Positions 39,260 through 49,647 of a stretch of DNA of 64,000 bases are shown here, piece after piece. The notes beneath the pieces are model-generated. The model was not told the DNA's origin and ran no database searches. It saw only the letters and a list, made by a program, of their open reading frames with translations. Source of the DNA: an uncultured Wenzhouxiangella sp. (GTDB lineage: Bacteria > Pseudomonadota > Gammaproteobacteria > Xanthomonadales > Wenzhouxiangellaceae); contig CAJXNL010000004.1 of NCBI GenBank assembly GCA_913057195.1, positions 55,231 to 119,230 on the forward strand. The letters are read 5' to 3'. Position 1 is the stretch's first letter. Every line of letters begins with the position of its first letter. Made by a program: the position numbers and the translations under genes.

Positions 39260-40275
39260 GTGCGCTGGGCCCGTTGATCGTTGGCATCGATGGCTTAAGC
39301 CTGGACGCGGTCAGCCGCGAGCGGTTGCAGCATCCGCATGTTGGCGGGGTCATTTTGTTTGCCCGCAATGTCCAATCACCCGCGCAGCTGAAGGCCTTGT
39401 GCGCGGAAATCAAAGCGTTGCGCGATCCTCCATTGTTAATCAGCGTCGATCAAGAAGGCGGGCGTGTGCAGCGGCTCAAAACACAATTCACGCCCTTGCC
39501 GCCGCTGGGGCTGTTGGGCCGGTGGTATTCACGTTTCCCCGACCGGGCGCTGGATCTGGCCTATCGACACGGTCGGGTGATGGCATCAGAAGTATTGGCC
39601 TGCGGGGTGGATTGGAGTTGGGCGCCGGTGCTTGATTTGAATGGGGTCAGTGAGGTCATTGGCGATCGGGCCATGAGCGATGACCCGGACGCAGTGGTGG
39701 CCTTGGGGCAATACTACATCGCTGGGATGCGAGATGCAGGCATGGTTGCCTGCGCCAAGCACTATCCTGGACACGGGTCGGTTAAAGCCGATACCCACAC
39801 CCATCAGGCCGTGGATGATCGCCCCACCGAGGCCTTGTGGCGCGATGAAGCGCCGTTTCGGGCGTTGGTCAACTCGGTGGCGTTGGTGATGATGTCGCAT
39901 GTCGTTTACCCCGCTGTGTCTGGGCAACCGGCTGGTTTTTCATCCACCTGGATTCGGTCTCGGTTGCGAGATGTCCTTCATTTCACGGGCCTGGTGGTGT
40001 CGGATGATTTGGATATGGTGGGCGCGCACGTCGCAGGTGACTTGATTGGGCGGTTGTCGGCCGCTTTTGAGGCCGGGTGCGATTTGGTGTTGGTCTGCGA
40101 CCCCCAATCGGTGGATCAGGTGTTGACATACGGTGGGGCGTGGCCCCAACCCCCTCCGGCGGCCATGGCGCAGCTGGTGGGGCAGGCAATGCTCAGTTGG
40201 GATGAGCAGATGCAGGTCTCTGAGTTTAGGTTTTGGCGGCAATCATTGGCCCAGTTGGCTGAGGAGTCGAAATGA
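39256..40275 (+). CDS. nagZ: Beta-N-acetylhexosaminidase NagZ
   Basis: SVDQEGGRVQRL, ACAKHYPGHGSVKADTH, VVSDDLDMVGA. Confidence 0.95.
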   Translation: MSALGPLIVGIDGLSLDAVSRERLQHPHVGGVILFARNVQSPAQLKALCAEIKALRDPPLLISVDQEGGRVQRLKTQFTPLPPLGLLGRWYSRFPDRALDLAYRHGRVMASEVLACGVDWSWAPVLDLNGVSEVIGDRAMSDDPDAVVALGQYYIAGMRDAGMVACAKHYPGHGSVKADTHTHQAVDDRPTEALWRDEAPFRALVNSVALVMMSHVVYPAVSGQPAGFSSTWIRSRLRDVLHFTGLVVSDDLDMVGAHVAGDLIGRLSAAFEAGCDLVLVCDPQSVDQVLTYGGAWPQPPPAAMAQLVGQAMLSWDEQMQVSEFRFWRQSLAQLAEESK

Positions 40276-41387
40276 ACGCGTGGATTGAACCTTTGAGTCA
40301 ATGGCTTGGCATTCCTGTGTGGGTGTTTCAGGCTTTTTTTGTGGTGCTGGCGGCTTTTCTGTTGGAAGTGATCTACCGCGTGTTTGTGGCGCGACTGGAT
40401 TCGGTGGCGAAAAAAACCCCAAGGCTTTGGGATGATGCCATTGTTTATGCAGGCAAACGGCCCATCTCACTATTGATTTGGTGGCAAGGCGTGGTGATGG
40501 CTGCGCGCGTGGTCAGTCCACACACTCAAGCGTTTGGATTCGATGCTGGCCTTTTAAATGCGGTGGGTCAGCTGGGGTTGGTGCTGGCGGCCACCTGGTT
40601 TGGGGTGCGGCTCACCACAGGGTTTGAGCAAGCCTTTGTTGATCAACGTCAACGAAAAAATAAAGCCTATGACATCACCACGGTGTCGGTCCTGGGACGG
40701 GTGGTTCGGATCGCGGTGGTATTGACGGGGGTCCTCACGGCTCTGAGCATCTTGGAAATCCCAATTTCTGGGTTTTTGGCCGCCGGTGGCGTGAGTGGCA
40801 TCGCGGTGGGTTTGGCTGCCCGTGAGCTGCTGGCCAATTTTTTTGGCGGCTTGATGGTGTTTATGGATCGGCCTTTTTCAGTGGGCGATTGGATCCGCTC
40901 GCCCGACAAGGACATTGAAGGCACCGTTGAAGCGATCGGTTGGCGGGTGACAACGGTCCGAAAATTTGACAAGCGGCCCATGTATGTGCCCAACGCCACC
41001 TTCGCCACCGTGACGTTGGAAAACCCGTCTCGCATGACCCATCGGCGTATCTTTGAACAGGTGGGGATTCGTTACGATGATCAGGCGCTGATCGAGCCGG
41101 TCGTCAGTGACATTCGCTCGATGCTGCAGGCCCATCCTGATATCGCTACAGACCAAACCCTGATGGTCCATTTCAACGCCTTTGGTCCCTCGTCGTTGGA
41201 TATCATGATCTATTGCTTTACCAAGACCCGAGAGTGGACGGAATACCACCGTGTTCGCGAGGCGGTCCTCCTAGAGGTGGCCTCGATTATTGAGCGTCAC
41301 GGGGCTGAAATCGCCTTCCCAACGCGCACACTCAAAATTGAACAGGCCGAGGCATTGGCCCAGATGGAAGGACGCAACGTGACATGA
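40272..41387 (+). CDS. MscS family mechanosensitive ion channel
   Basis: SGFLAAGGVSGIAVGLAARELLANFFGGLMVFMDRPFSVGDWI. Confidence 0.93.
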   Translation: MNAWIEPLSQWLGIPVWVFQAFFVVLAAFLLEVIYRVFVARLDSVAKKTPRLWDDAIVYAGKRPISLLIWWQGVVMAARVVSPHTQAFGFDAGLLNAVGQLGLVLAATWFGVRLTTGFEQAFVDQRQRKNKAYDITTVSVLGRVVRIAVVLTGVLTALSILEIPISGFLAAGGVSGIAVGLAARELLANFFGGLMVFMDRPFSVGDWIRSPDKDIEGTVEAIGWRVTTVRKFDKRPMYVPNATFATVTLENPSRMTHRRIFEQVGIRYDDQALIEPVVSDIRSMLQAHPDIATDQTLMVHFNAFGPSSLDIMIYCFTKTREWTEYHRVREAVLLEVASIIERHGAEIAFPTRTLKIEQAEALAQMEGRNVT

Positions 41388-41917
41388 CCGATCGCACCCA
41401 TTGGCCCGAAGGCGCCAAACAACTTCTGGATCGCGCCGCCATTCAAGACGCGTTGGACGCCCAAGCGAAGCGCCTCACTCAGCGGCTGGCGGATGCAAAA
41501 GAGGTGACGGTCATGGCATTGATGACCGGGGGCATGATCCCGGCCACCGCGCTGGCCAGGCGACTTCAATTGCCACTGAAGCTGGACTACGTGCACGCGA
41601 CGCGGTATCGCGATCAGCGCACGGGGCAAGATCTGCAGTGGGTGCGAGCACCCGAAGCGATCAGCGGTGTGGTGGTGTTGGTCGATGACATTTTTGATGA
41701 GGGCGAGACCATGTCACAAGTCAAAGCACATCTGTTGGCTGTCGGCGCCGATCAGGTCATTACCGTGGTGGCCGTGATCAAAGACCACGCCCGGGGTTTG
41801 CCACGAGACTGGGTCGATGATGCGGCGATGCGCGTCCCCGATGAGTACGTGTTTGGGTTTGGAATGGACTTGGATGGCTTTTGGCGTCAGCTTGACGGCA
41901 TTTGGAGTGTGCCATGA
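41384..41917 (+). CDS. hpt: Hypoxanthine-guanine phosphoribosyltransferase
   Basis: VLVDDIFDEGETM PRPP-binding motif; synteny with nagZ/mtip. Confidence 0.88.
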   Translation: MTDRTHWPEGAKQLLDRAAIQDALDAQAKRLTQRLADAKEVTVMALMTGGMIPATALARRLQLPLKLDYVHATRYRDQRTGQDLQWVRAPEAISGVVVLVDDIFDEGETMSQVKAHLLAVGADQVITVVAVIKDHARGLPRDWVDDAAMRVPDEYVFGFGMDLDGFWRQLDGIWSVP

Positions 41918-42702
41918 ACGCTCAGCCGCTTGCCCAACATCGACTGGGGTTGATTGGCGGCACAGGCGCGTTGACGCTGCTGCCGGCCAGCGAGCAATAC
42001 GTGGTTGAAACGCGCTGGGGAGCGCCCTCGTCGGCATTGTCGAAAGTGGCTGTGGGCCCAAACGATGCGCCAGAACAGGCTTGGATGATTGCGCGCCACG
42101 GCGACCCGCACCGAATCCCGCCCCATCGAGTGAACTACCGCGCCAACATTCAAGCGCTTAAAGACGCCGGAGTCAGGCAGCTGATCGCCATCAACGCCGT
42201 TGGAGGCATCAATGCTGACTTTGCGGTGGGGGATCTGGTGCTGGTCGATCAGCTGATTGATTACACCTGGGGACGTGCCCACACCTTCAGCGATGGTCCT
42301 GAGCATCCGTTGGCGCACATTGAGTTCGCCCAGCCGTTTGATGGCGCCACGCGGACAGCGCTGATCCGTGCCGCGCAAGCCGCCGGCGTGGCGCTCCATT
42401 TGAGTGGGTGTTACGGGGCCACACAGGGCCCGCGACTCGAAACTGCCGCAGAGATCTTACGCCTTAAACGCGACGGATGTGATGTGGTCGGCATGACGGG
42501 CATGCCGGAGGCGGCCTTGGCGCGAGAGGCCGGCATGGATTGTGCTTGCTTGTGTGTCGTCGCCAACCCCGCGGCGGGACTGTCAACTGAAGCCATTTCC
42601 ATGGAGGCGCTTCACGCCGCCTTGGGTGAGGGCATGAAACAGGTGGGGCGGTTGCTGGCCCATTGGGACGGTCGGGTCGAACAAGGCGGCGTTGGTCAGT
42701 AG
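41914..42702 (+). CDS. S-methyl-5'-thioinosine/thioadenosine phosphorylase
   Basis: LGLIGGTGALTLL, HRVNYRANIQALKDAGVRQLIAINAVGGI, TQGPRLETAAEI, DVVGMTGMPEAALAREAGMD. Confidence 0.92.
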   Translation: MNAQPLAQHRLGLIGGTGALTLLPASEQYVVETRWGAPSSALSKVAVGPNDAPEQAWMIARHGDPHRIPPHRVNYRANIQALKDAGVRQLIAINAVGGINADFAVGDLVLVDQLIDYTWGRAHTFSDGPEHPLAHIEFAQPFDGATRTALIRAAQAAGVALHLSGCYGATQGPRLETAAEILRLKRDGCDVVGMTGMPEAALAREAGMDCACLCVVANPAAGLSTEAISMEALHAALGEGMKQVGRLLAHWDGRVEQGGVGQ

Positions 42703-45700
42703 CGCAGTTTGGCCGCTGCAATGCCCTCGATGGCGTTAACAGCGGCCAGCAGCTCAGCCGAAGGTGCCACGTGCCAGTCCTCTCCCAGTTTCACTAAGGC
42801 TTGGGCGCGCGTGTTTTGATAGCGCAAGATGACCGGGGTCTGACCGCGTCGATACGGCTGCAGCGCAGCGGCCAGATTGACGTCGAGTGCGCCGGTGTTG
42901 CCGTTGACTTGGATTTCCAAACCGCGCGCAAAATGTCCGCGCGCCTCATCAAGGTCCATGATCTCATCGGCCACCATGCGATGGCCGCCACGGTACTCAT
43001 CGACTTCGACTCGGCCCTTAATGACGAGCACGGCGTCGACGGCCAAGCGGTGGCCAATCTGCGCAAACAACTTCTCAAACACCGCCACCTCAACGCGCCC
43101 TGTCCCATCATCCAGGGTCAGAAAGTGCCCGCGTCCAATGCGTTTTTGCATGGCCATCACAATGCCGGCCAGGGTCATCTCAACCCCGCGCTGGCGCCCA
43201 TAGCGCCCGCCGCCTTGGTCGGTTTCTGTTGGGCTGGGCTGGGGCGCGGCGATCAATGCGCTCAAGCCCTCCATGGGGGTGGTGGTGAAGGCAGTGACCT
43301 CATCGCGCACTTCATCCATGGGGTGGCCAGACAAAAACAATCCCAGCGCTTCGCGCTCCGCTTTGAGCTGTTGGAGGGGCGTCCAGGTCGGCATCGGGGG
43401 TGACGACGCTAGATCGGTCGCCGCTTGAGCGGCTGTCACCTCATGGTCCTCGCTGGCGGCCTCAGGTGCCAGACCGAATAGGCTGGCTTGGCCTGCCGCC
43501 CGGTCCTTTTGGATTTGTTCAGCGCGCGACAGCGCATCACCGAGACGATGCATCAATTCAGCGCGGTTGTCATTGAGCTGATCCATAGCGCCGGCCTTGA
43601 TCAGCCCTTCGAGCGTTCGTTTATTGACTTTGCCCATGTCAATCTCGGTGCACAAGCTTTCGAGGTCATCAATGCCCCCTAGGCGCTGTCTGGCCTCGAT
43701 GAGGTTTTCAATGGCGCCAACGCCGACACCTTTGATCGCGCCCAACCCGTAGCGAATGTCACCATTTTCAACTTGGAATCGGTGGTTGGAGGCATTGACA
43801 TCAGGTGGCAGCACCGACAGGCCCATGGCTTTGCAGTCGTCGATGAGCATCGCGATCTTGTCGGTTTTATCGAGATCAGCGCTCAGCACCGCCGCCATGA
43901 ATTCAGCAGGGTAGTGTGTTTTAAGCCAAGCGGTTTGATAGGCCACCAGCGCATAGGCCACTGAGTGCGACTTGTTAAAGCCATACCGAGCAAAAGTCTC
44001 CATCAAGTCAAAAATGGATTCGGCTTGTTTGGCCGACAGGCCATTGTCTTGGGCACCGGCCACAAACCCGACACGCTGGCGCTCCATCTCATCGACATTT
44101 TTCTTGCCCATCGCGCGCCGGAGGATATCGGCCTGACCTAAGGTATAGCCGGCCAGATCCTGTGCAATTTGCATGACTTGTTCTTGATATAGGATCACGC
44201 CATAGGTGGGTTTAAGGATGGGTTCGGCCAGTGGATGCGGATATTTAACTGGGGTCTTGCCGTGTTTTCTGTTGATGTACTCATCCACCATCCCGGCATC
44301 CAGCGGCCCGGGTCGGTAGAGCGCCACCGCCGCCACTATGTCATCAAAGGCATCGGGCTTGAGTTTTCGAAGCAGCTCTTTCATGCCCGCTGACTCAAGC
44401 TGGAATACCGCTGTCGTATGCGCTTTTTGCAGCGTTTTAAAAGACGCCGCATCATCGAGGGGGATGTCATCTAGACTGATCGCAGACTCACCTTGTGCGC
44501 TGCGGTTGGCATTGACGGCTTTTAACGCCCAGTCAATGATGGTGAGGTTTCTCAGGCCCAAAAAGTCGAATTTCACCAGCCCGACAGATTCGACATCGTT
44601 TTTGTCATATTGCGTCAGCACAGAGCTGCCGTCGGGTTCGGTATACAGCGGGGTGAAGTCGGTCAGTGCTGAGGGCGCAATCACCAACCCCCCTGCATGT
44701 TTGCCTGCGTTGCGCGCCAGGCCCTCCAATGAACGAGCCAAGTCGATGATGGAGCGTGTGTCTTCCTCGCTGTCATAGCGCTGGGTCAGCTCTGGCTCTT
44801 CTTCAAACGCTTTTTCCAGCGTCATGTCTGGCCGGGCGGGGATCAACTTGGCAATGGAGTCGACAAAGCCGTAGTTGTAGCCCAGCACCCGACCACAGTC
44901 TCTGACCACGGCTTTGGCCGCCATCGTGCCATAGGTGATGATCTGGCTCACTTGGTCACGTCCGTAAGTGTCGGCCACATACTCGATAACGCGATCTCGA
45001 CCTTCGACACAAAAGTCGATATCAAAGTCGGGCATGGACACGCGGTCGGGGTTTAAGAAGCGCTCAAACAGCAAGTCATACCGCAGCGGATCCACGTCGG
45101 TAATGCCCAAAGACCAACCCACAACCGATCCCGCGCCTGAGCCACGGCCCGGACCAACGGGGACGTCGTTGTTTCTTGCCCAAGCGATAAAATCGGCCAC
45201 GATCAAAAAATACCCTGCAAAGCCCATTGACAGGATGACACCCAATTCATGCTGGAGACGCTGGGTATAGTCGTCTTCGGTCATCGCCGGAGCCAAACCG
45301 TGGCGATCCAAACGCGCCTTGAGTCCCTGTTGGGCTTTTTGGGTTAAAAACTCTGCCTCTGTTTGACCTTCGGGCACTGGGAAAGCAGGCAGGGCATATT
45401 CGCCCAGGCGCATCTCAAAATTGCAGCGCTTGGCCAATTCCACCGCGTTAGACAAGGCAATGGGCAAATCAGCGAATGTGTCGGCCATGGCTTCGGGGCT
45501 TTTGAAATACTGCTGATCAACAAACTCACGCGCGCGTCGTTTGTCGTCCAATAGGCGGCCTTGGTGAATGCACACCCGTGCCTCGTGGGCAAAGTAGTCT
45601 TGCTCATGTAAAAATCGCACATCGTTGCTGGCGACAATGGGCACCTCATGGTCGATGGCGAGCTTCAGCATGAAGGGTTCGAGTTGGCGTTCAGTCTCTC

Positions 45701-46223
45701 GGCCCAGGCGCTCAATGGCGATATACAAGCGATCATCGAACTGAGCCTGATAGGCTTTTAATTGTTTCGAGGCCAGATCGGGTTTGTTGTGCTGCAGCGC
45801 GTGTCCGAGCACCGAGTCTTGGCCCAACAGGCACATCAAGCCCTCGCTGTGCCGCATCAGCCAGGTGAAATGGATCACCGGGCGGCCGCGGGCGTTGCGG
45901 CCCTCTAGAAAACTTTTTGAGATCAGCTGGCACAGGTTGAGATAGCCTTGCGTGTTTTGCACCAGCACGGTGACCACCCCGATCTCCTGTGTTGATTCAG
46001 GGTCCTGGATCAACAAGTCCGCGCCGCAGATGGGCTTGATGCCGCTGGCGATCGCGCGTTGATAAAATTTAACCCAGCCAAACAGATTGGACCAATCAGT
46101 GATTGCCACGGCTGGCATGTTCAGCTCGCAGGCTCGATCGATCAGTTCGTTGATTCGAACAATGCCGTCTTCCAGCGAATATTCACTGTGCACGCGAAGG
46201 TGAACGAACCCAGACTGGCTCAT
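42696..46223 (-). CDS. dnaE: DNA polymerase III alpha subunit
   Basis: FVHLRVHSEYSLEDGI; GPGRGSGAGSVVGW; PDFDIDFCVEGRDRVIEYV. Start trimmed from ORF-track 46376. Confidence 0.97.
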   Translation of the reverse strand: MSQSGFVHLRVHSEYSLEDGIVRINELIDRACELNMPAVAITDWSNLFGWVKFYQRAIASGIKPICGADLLIQDPESTQEIGVVTVLVQNTQGYLNLCQLISKSFLEGRNARGRPVIHFTWLMRHSEGLMCLLGQDSVLGHALQHNKPDLASKQLKAYQAQFDDRLYIAIERLGRETERQLEPFMLKLAIDHEVPIVASNDVRFLHEQDYFAHEARVCIHQGRLLDDKRRAREFVDQQYFKSPEAMADTFADLPIALSNAVELAKRCNFEMRLGEYALPAFPVPEGQTEAEFLTQKAQQGLKARLDRHGLAPAMTEDDYTQRLQHELGVILSMGFAGYFLIVADFIAWARNNDVPVGPGRGSGAGSVVGWSLGITDVDPLRYDLLFERFLNPDRVSMPDFDIDFCVEGRDRVIEYVADTYGRDQVSQIITYGTMAAKAVVRDCGRVLGYNYGFVDSIAKLIPARPDMTLEKAFEEEPELTQRYDSEEDTRSIIDLARSLEGLARNAGKHAGGLVIAPSALTDFTPLYTEPDGSSVLTQYDKNDVESVGLVKFDFLGLRNLTIIDWALKAVNANRSAQGESAISLDDIPLDDAASFKTLQKAHTTAVFQLESAGMKELLRKLKPDAFDDIVAAVALYRPGPLDAGMVDEYINRKHGKTPVKYPHPLAEPILKPTYGVILYQEQVMQIAQDLAGYTLGQADILRRAMGKKNVDEMERQRVGFVAGAQDNGLSAKQAESIFDLMETFARYGFNKSHSVAYALVAYQTAWLKTHYPAEFMAAVLSADLDKTDKIAMLIDDCKAMGLSVLPPDVNASNHRFQVENGDIRYGLGAIKGVGVGAIENLIEARQRLGGIDDLESLCTEIDMGKVNKRTLEGLIKAGAMDQLNDNRAELMHRLGDALSRAEQIQKDRAAGQASLFGLAPEAASEDHEVTAAQAATDLASSPPMPTWTPLQQLKAEREALGLFLSGHPMDEVRDEVTAFTTTPMEGLSALIAAPQPSPTETDQGGGRYGRQRGVEMTLAGIVMAMQKRIGRGHFLTLDDGTGRVEVAVFEKLFAQIGHRLAVDAVLVIKGRVEVDEYRGGHRMVADEIMDLDEARGHFARGLEIQVNGNTGALDVNLAAALQPYRRGQTPVILRYQNTRAQALVKLGEDWHVAPSAELLAAVNAIEGIAAAKLRY

Positions 46224-46345
46224 GGGTGTTGCCTCATTGGGGGCAAATGGTTTGAGTCGGCCGGCATCGATTGAGGGGTGGGATGGTTTCTCGTTCAATC
46301 TCGGAGATCCATTGTGCCAGATTTCGGATGGTATAAGATAGGCGG

Positions 46346-47800
46346 ATGTCGAGTTCGCCTGAAAACCCGTCCTCAAGTCCCAGTTTGGCTCAGGCGCTGT
46401 TGCCCATTGCGCTGCTGATCATAATGTTGGCCACCTCTGTTGTGCTGTTTGGTGACAGCTCGTCGTATGGCCCCAATCAGATCGCGTTGCTGATTGCCGC
46501 AGCGGTGGCGGTGCTGGTCGGGCTCTACAATGGCCTGAGTTGGTCGTACCTACAAGAAGGCATTGTCCAAGGCATTTCGGTGGCTTTGGGCGCGATTTTG
46601 ATCATCTTGACGGTGGGCGCATTGGTGGGCACTTGGCTGCTGGCCGGAATTGTGCCGACCATGATCTATTTTGGCCTTGAGTTGCTGAGCCCGTCGTGGT
46701 TTTATGCCGCCAGCTGCCTGATGTGTGCGGTGGTGGCGGTGTCAATCGGCAGCTCTTGGACCACCGCCGCCACCATTGGAGTGGCGCTGATGGGGATCGC
46801 TTCAGGCCTGGAGCTGTCGCTGCCGATCGCCGCCGGCGCGGTGGTCTCTGGCGCCTACTTTGGCGACAAAATGTCGCCTTTATCTGACACGACCAACCTG
46901 GCCCCCGCGGTCAGCGGCAGCGAGCTGTTTGCCCACATGCGCTACATGCTTTGGGTGTCTGTGCCTGCTTTGGGGCTGGCCTTGATCGCCTATACCGCAC
47001 TGGGCTTGTCAGGGGATGTCTCGAGCACAGGACAGACGCTTGTTCAGATGCAACGAGATCTCGATGAGTTGTTCAACATCAGCCCTTTAATGTTGATTCC
47101 ATTGGGATTTTTATTTGTTTTGGCGGCACTCGGGCAGCCGGCGTTGCCCAGCATTTTCGTCGGTGCCTTACTGGGGGCGGTGTGGGCGCTGATTTTTCAG
47201 CCTGAGCGGGTGGCAGCCATGGCAACCGATGGAGATGGGCTTTTGTCGGGCGTGCAAGCGGTGTGGCTGGCGTTATCCGACGGCACCACGGTGAGCAGTG
47301 GCAATGAGACTTTGGATGAACTGCTCAGTGGCGGTGGCATGTCATCCATGCTGAACACGGTCTGGCTGGTCATCTGTGCCATGACCTTTGGCGGTGTGAT
47401 GGAACAAACCGGTCTGCTCCGTCGGGTGCTGACCACGTTGCTTGGCTTCATTAAGACCACCGCCTCGTTGATCACCACCACCATCTTGACCGCTTTTTCA
47501 ACCAATATCTTGACCGCTGATCAATACATCGCTTTGGTGTTGCCAGGGCGCATGTTCAAAGCCGAGTACGCCGCGCGTGGACTTGACCCTAGGGTGCTGT
47601 CAAGGAGCCTTGAGAATGGGGGCACCATCACATCGGTGTTGATTCCGTGGAACACCTGCGCGGTGTTTATGTTTGGTGTGCTGGGAGTGAGCCCGATTCA
47701 ATACGCGCCGTATGCCTTTTTTGCGTTGCTGGTTCCCCTGATCGGTATCGGCTACGCCTTTTTCGATTTCAAGATCCTGCGCTTAGCTGAGACACCATAG
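46346..47800 (+). CDS. nhaC: NhaC family Na+/H+ antiporter
   Basis: GSSWTTAATIGVALMGIA, SGAYFGDKMSPLSDTTNLAPA, NGGTITSVLIPWNTC. Confidence 0.93.
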   Translation: MSSSPENPSSSPSLAQALLPIALLIIMLATSVVLFGDSSSYGPNQIALLIAAAVAVLVGLYNGLSWSYLQEGIVQGISVALGAILIILTVGALVGTWLLAGIVPTMIYFGLELLSPSWFYAASCLMCAVVAVSIGSSWTTAATIGVALMGIASGLELSLPIAAGAVVSGAYFGDKMSPLSDTTNLAPAVSGSELFAHMRYMLWVSVPALGLALIAYTALGLSGDVSSTGQTLVQMQRDLDELFNISPLMLIPLGFLFVLAALGQPALPSIFVGALLGAVWALIFQPERVAAMATDGDGLLSGVQAVWLALSDGTTVSSGNETLDELLSGGGMSSMLNTVWLVICAMTFGGVMEQTGLLRRVLTTLLGFIKTTASLITTTILTAFSTNILTADQYIALVLPGRMFKAEYAARGLDPRVLSRSLENGGTITSVLIPWNTCAVFMFGVLGVSPIQYAPYAFFALLVPLIGIGYAFFDFKILRLAETP

Positions 47801-49059
47801 ACAACCCCGCGATCCATGTGCCGGCTGCCGAGCCGAGGTTGGATAAGAAAAAGACCAAAAATACCCGTGAGATGCGATTTTGGTACCAACCTTTGAGGGT
47901 CATGGCATCGTCTCGCAACGCGTCGAAGTCACCCACAGTGGGTTTGCGCAGCCAAGCTTCTGTAGCGCCGGTGACCATACCCGCTCCGACGGTGGGGTTC
48001 AGTGAGGTCAGTGGCGCTGCCAGTAACGCGACAATGACTGTGAGTGGATGGGCCCGTGCCAGTGCCGCGCCCACGGCAGACAAGCCCCCATTGATCAATA
48101 CCCAGGTCGATACCAGTGCCCAACCCAGCTCGGGCGAGCGTGAAAAACCCACCGCAAATCCAAACACCACCAAGACCAAAATGGCCCACGGCACGACCTT
48201 CCACAGCGAAGATTTCGGTGGGGCGTGCTCCAAGGATTCGATGGTGGTCTCAGGCGGCGCGGTACTTTTAAGGGCGTGTTCGGTGCCAGCGAGGTGACCT
48301 GCCCCGATCACTGCCAGGACTTTCTTGCTTTGGTTGTCGGTCGCGGGCTCGGGGGCATCCAACAGGAGCTTGGCGGCCATATAACGGTCTCGTTCTGCGA
48401 TCAGCCCCTCATAGAGCTCGGGACTGGCTTCAGAAAACTGCGAGAACGTTTGATCAAGCAGATCGCCTTGTTTGAGGTTCTCGATCTCCTCGGCGGTGAC
48501 TTGCTCTTTTGAGAACATCGAGAAGAAAAGCCCATTGAGCATCACCCAGCGACGCCACCAACCCAAGTGGGCGCTGGCCCGGCGCAGCGTGATGCCGATA
48601 TCACGATCAATCAGTTGAATTGGCAGATCATGTGCCTGAGCGCGTTCCACCGCGACTTTCATCTCAGCGCCGGGTTCGATTCCCAGCTGCTCAGCGATCC
48701 GACGCTGATAAGCCGACAGCGCCAGTGAGGCCATCATCATTCCGGCCTTGCCCTGACGCAAGACCGCAAACAGGTCCATGTCTCGCCATCGGTTGTTTTC
48801 TGTCAGCGCTTGGTAGCGTGGTTGACACAGCTCGACCGCCACCGCATCAAAGTAGTTGGTCTCAATAAGGTCTTTAACCACAGCAGCGCTGGTTTGCGAG
48901 ACATGGGCGGTGCCCAACAAAACGTATTGCGCCCCTTGGGTGTTGACCACAGCGAGGGGCTCATCGCCTGCCAGCGTTCGGATGGTCTCTGGCAATTCGA
49001 GGAGATCGCTCCCCGCGGGCGGGTTGTGGGGTTGATCAGTGGGTTGATCGGTCATGTCC
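47769..49059 (-). CDS. TraB/PrgY-like membrane protein
   Basis: YVLLGTAHVSQTSAAVVKDLI, VELCQPRYQAL, VIGAGHLAG plus C-terminal TM region. Start approximate, near MDMTDQ. Confidence 0.85.
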
Positions 49060-49172
49060 ATTCGCTTGGCGTCGGGCGAGATACAAAGACGCTCAGTGTA
49101 GCCAAAATGGACCAGAGGCACACAAGAAACTTGTTATGATTTCGATCGGTTGCTGGAGCATGGAAGGTTTAA

Positions 49173-49553
49173 ATGATTGAGACTGGCGTGAGTTTTTGGG
49201 CAGGTCTGGGCTTTGGTACATTGCTGGGCGGACTGCTGGTGGGTTTGATGGTCTGGTGGCGTGCGCATCATCTGAACCAAAGCGGGCGCTCAATTGAAGC
49301 ACTCGAGGCAGAGCATGCCAAGTTTAGAAGCCAAGTCAACGACCATTTCGTTGAGACTGCTGAGTTAATCAACCGCCTGACTGACAGCTATAAGGAAGTG
49401 TTTGACCATTTGAGCCAAGGGGCTGATCAGTTGGTCGAGGACGCTGTGATTCGACAATCCATGCCAAAAGTTGGAGATCAGGAGGTGAGATTAAAGCACA
49501 TTGGCCACCGAGTGACCATGGAAGACGAATCAACCAAGAAGAATAATACCTAG
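49173..49553 (+). CDS. YhcB/DUF1043-like protein
   Basis: Single N-terminal TM, coiled coil, NDHFVETAELINRLTDSYKEVFDHLSQGADQLV. Confidence 0.85.
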   Translation: MIETGVSFWAGLGFGTLLGGLLVGLMVWWRAHHLNQSGRSIEALEAEHAKFRSQVNDHFVETAELINRLTDSYKEVFDHLSQGADQLVEDAVIRQSMPKVGDQEVRLKHIGHRVTMEDESTKKNNT

Positions 49554-49593
49554 AATTCAGTCCCGACTTCCACTCCCACAGACATCGGCGCTA

Positions 49594-49635
49594 TTGGCCC
49601 TCATCATCGGTGTGCGTATCGATGATGAGGGCCAA
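49594..49635. terminator. Perfect 16-bp inverted repeat between convergent genes
   Basis: TTGGCCCTCATCATCG-N10-CGATGATGAGGGCCAA between yhcB-like (+) and S9 peptidase (-); no U-tract on either strand. Confidence 0.6.
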
Positions 49636-49647
49636 AAGCCTCATCGA

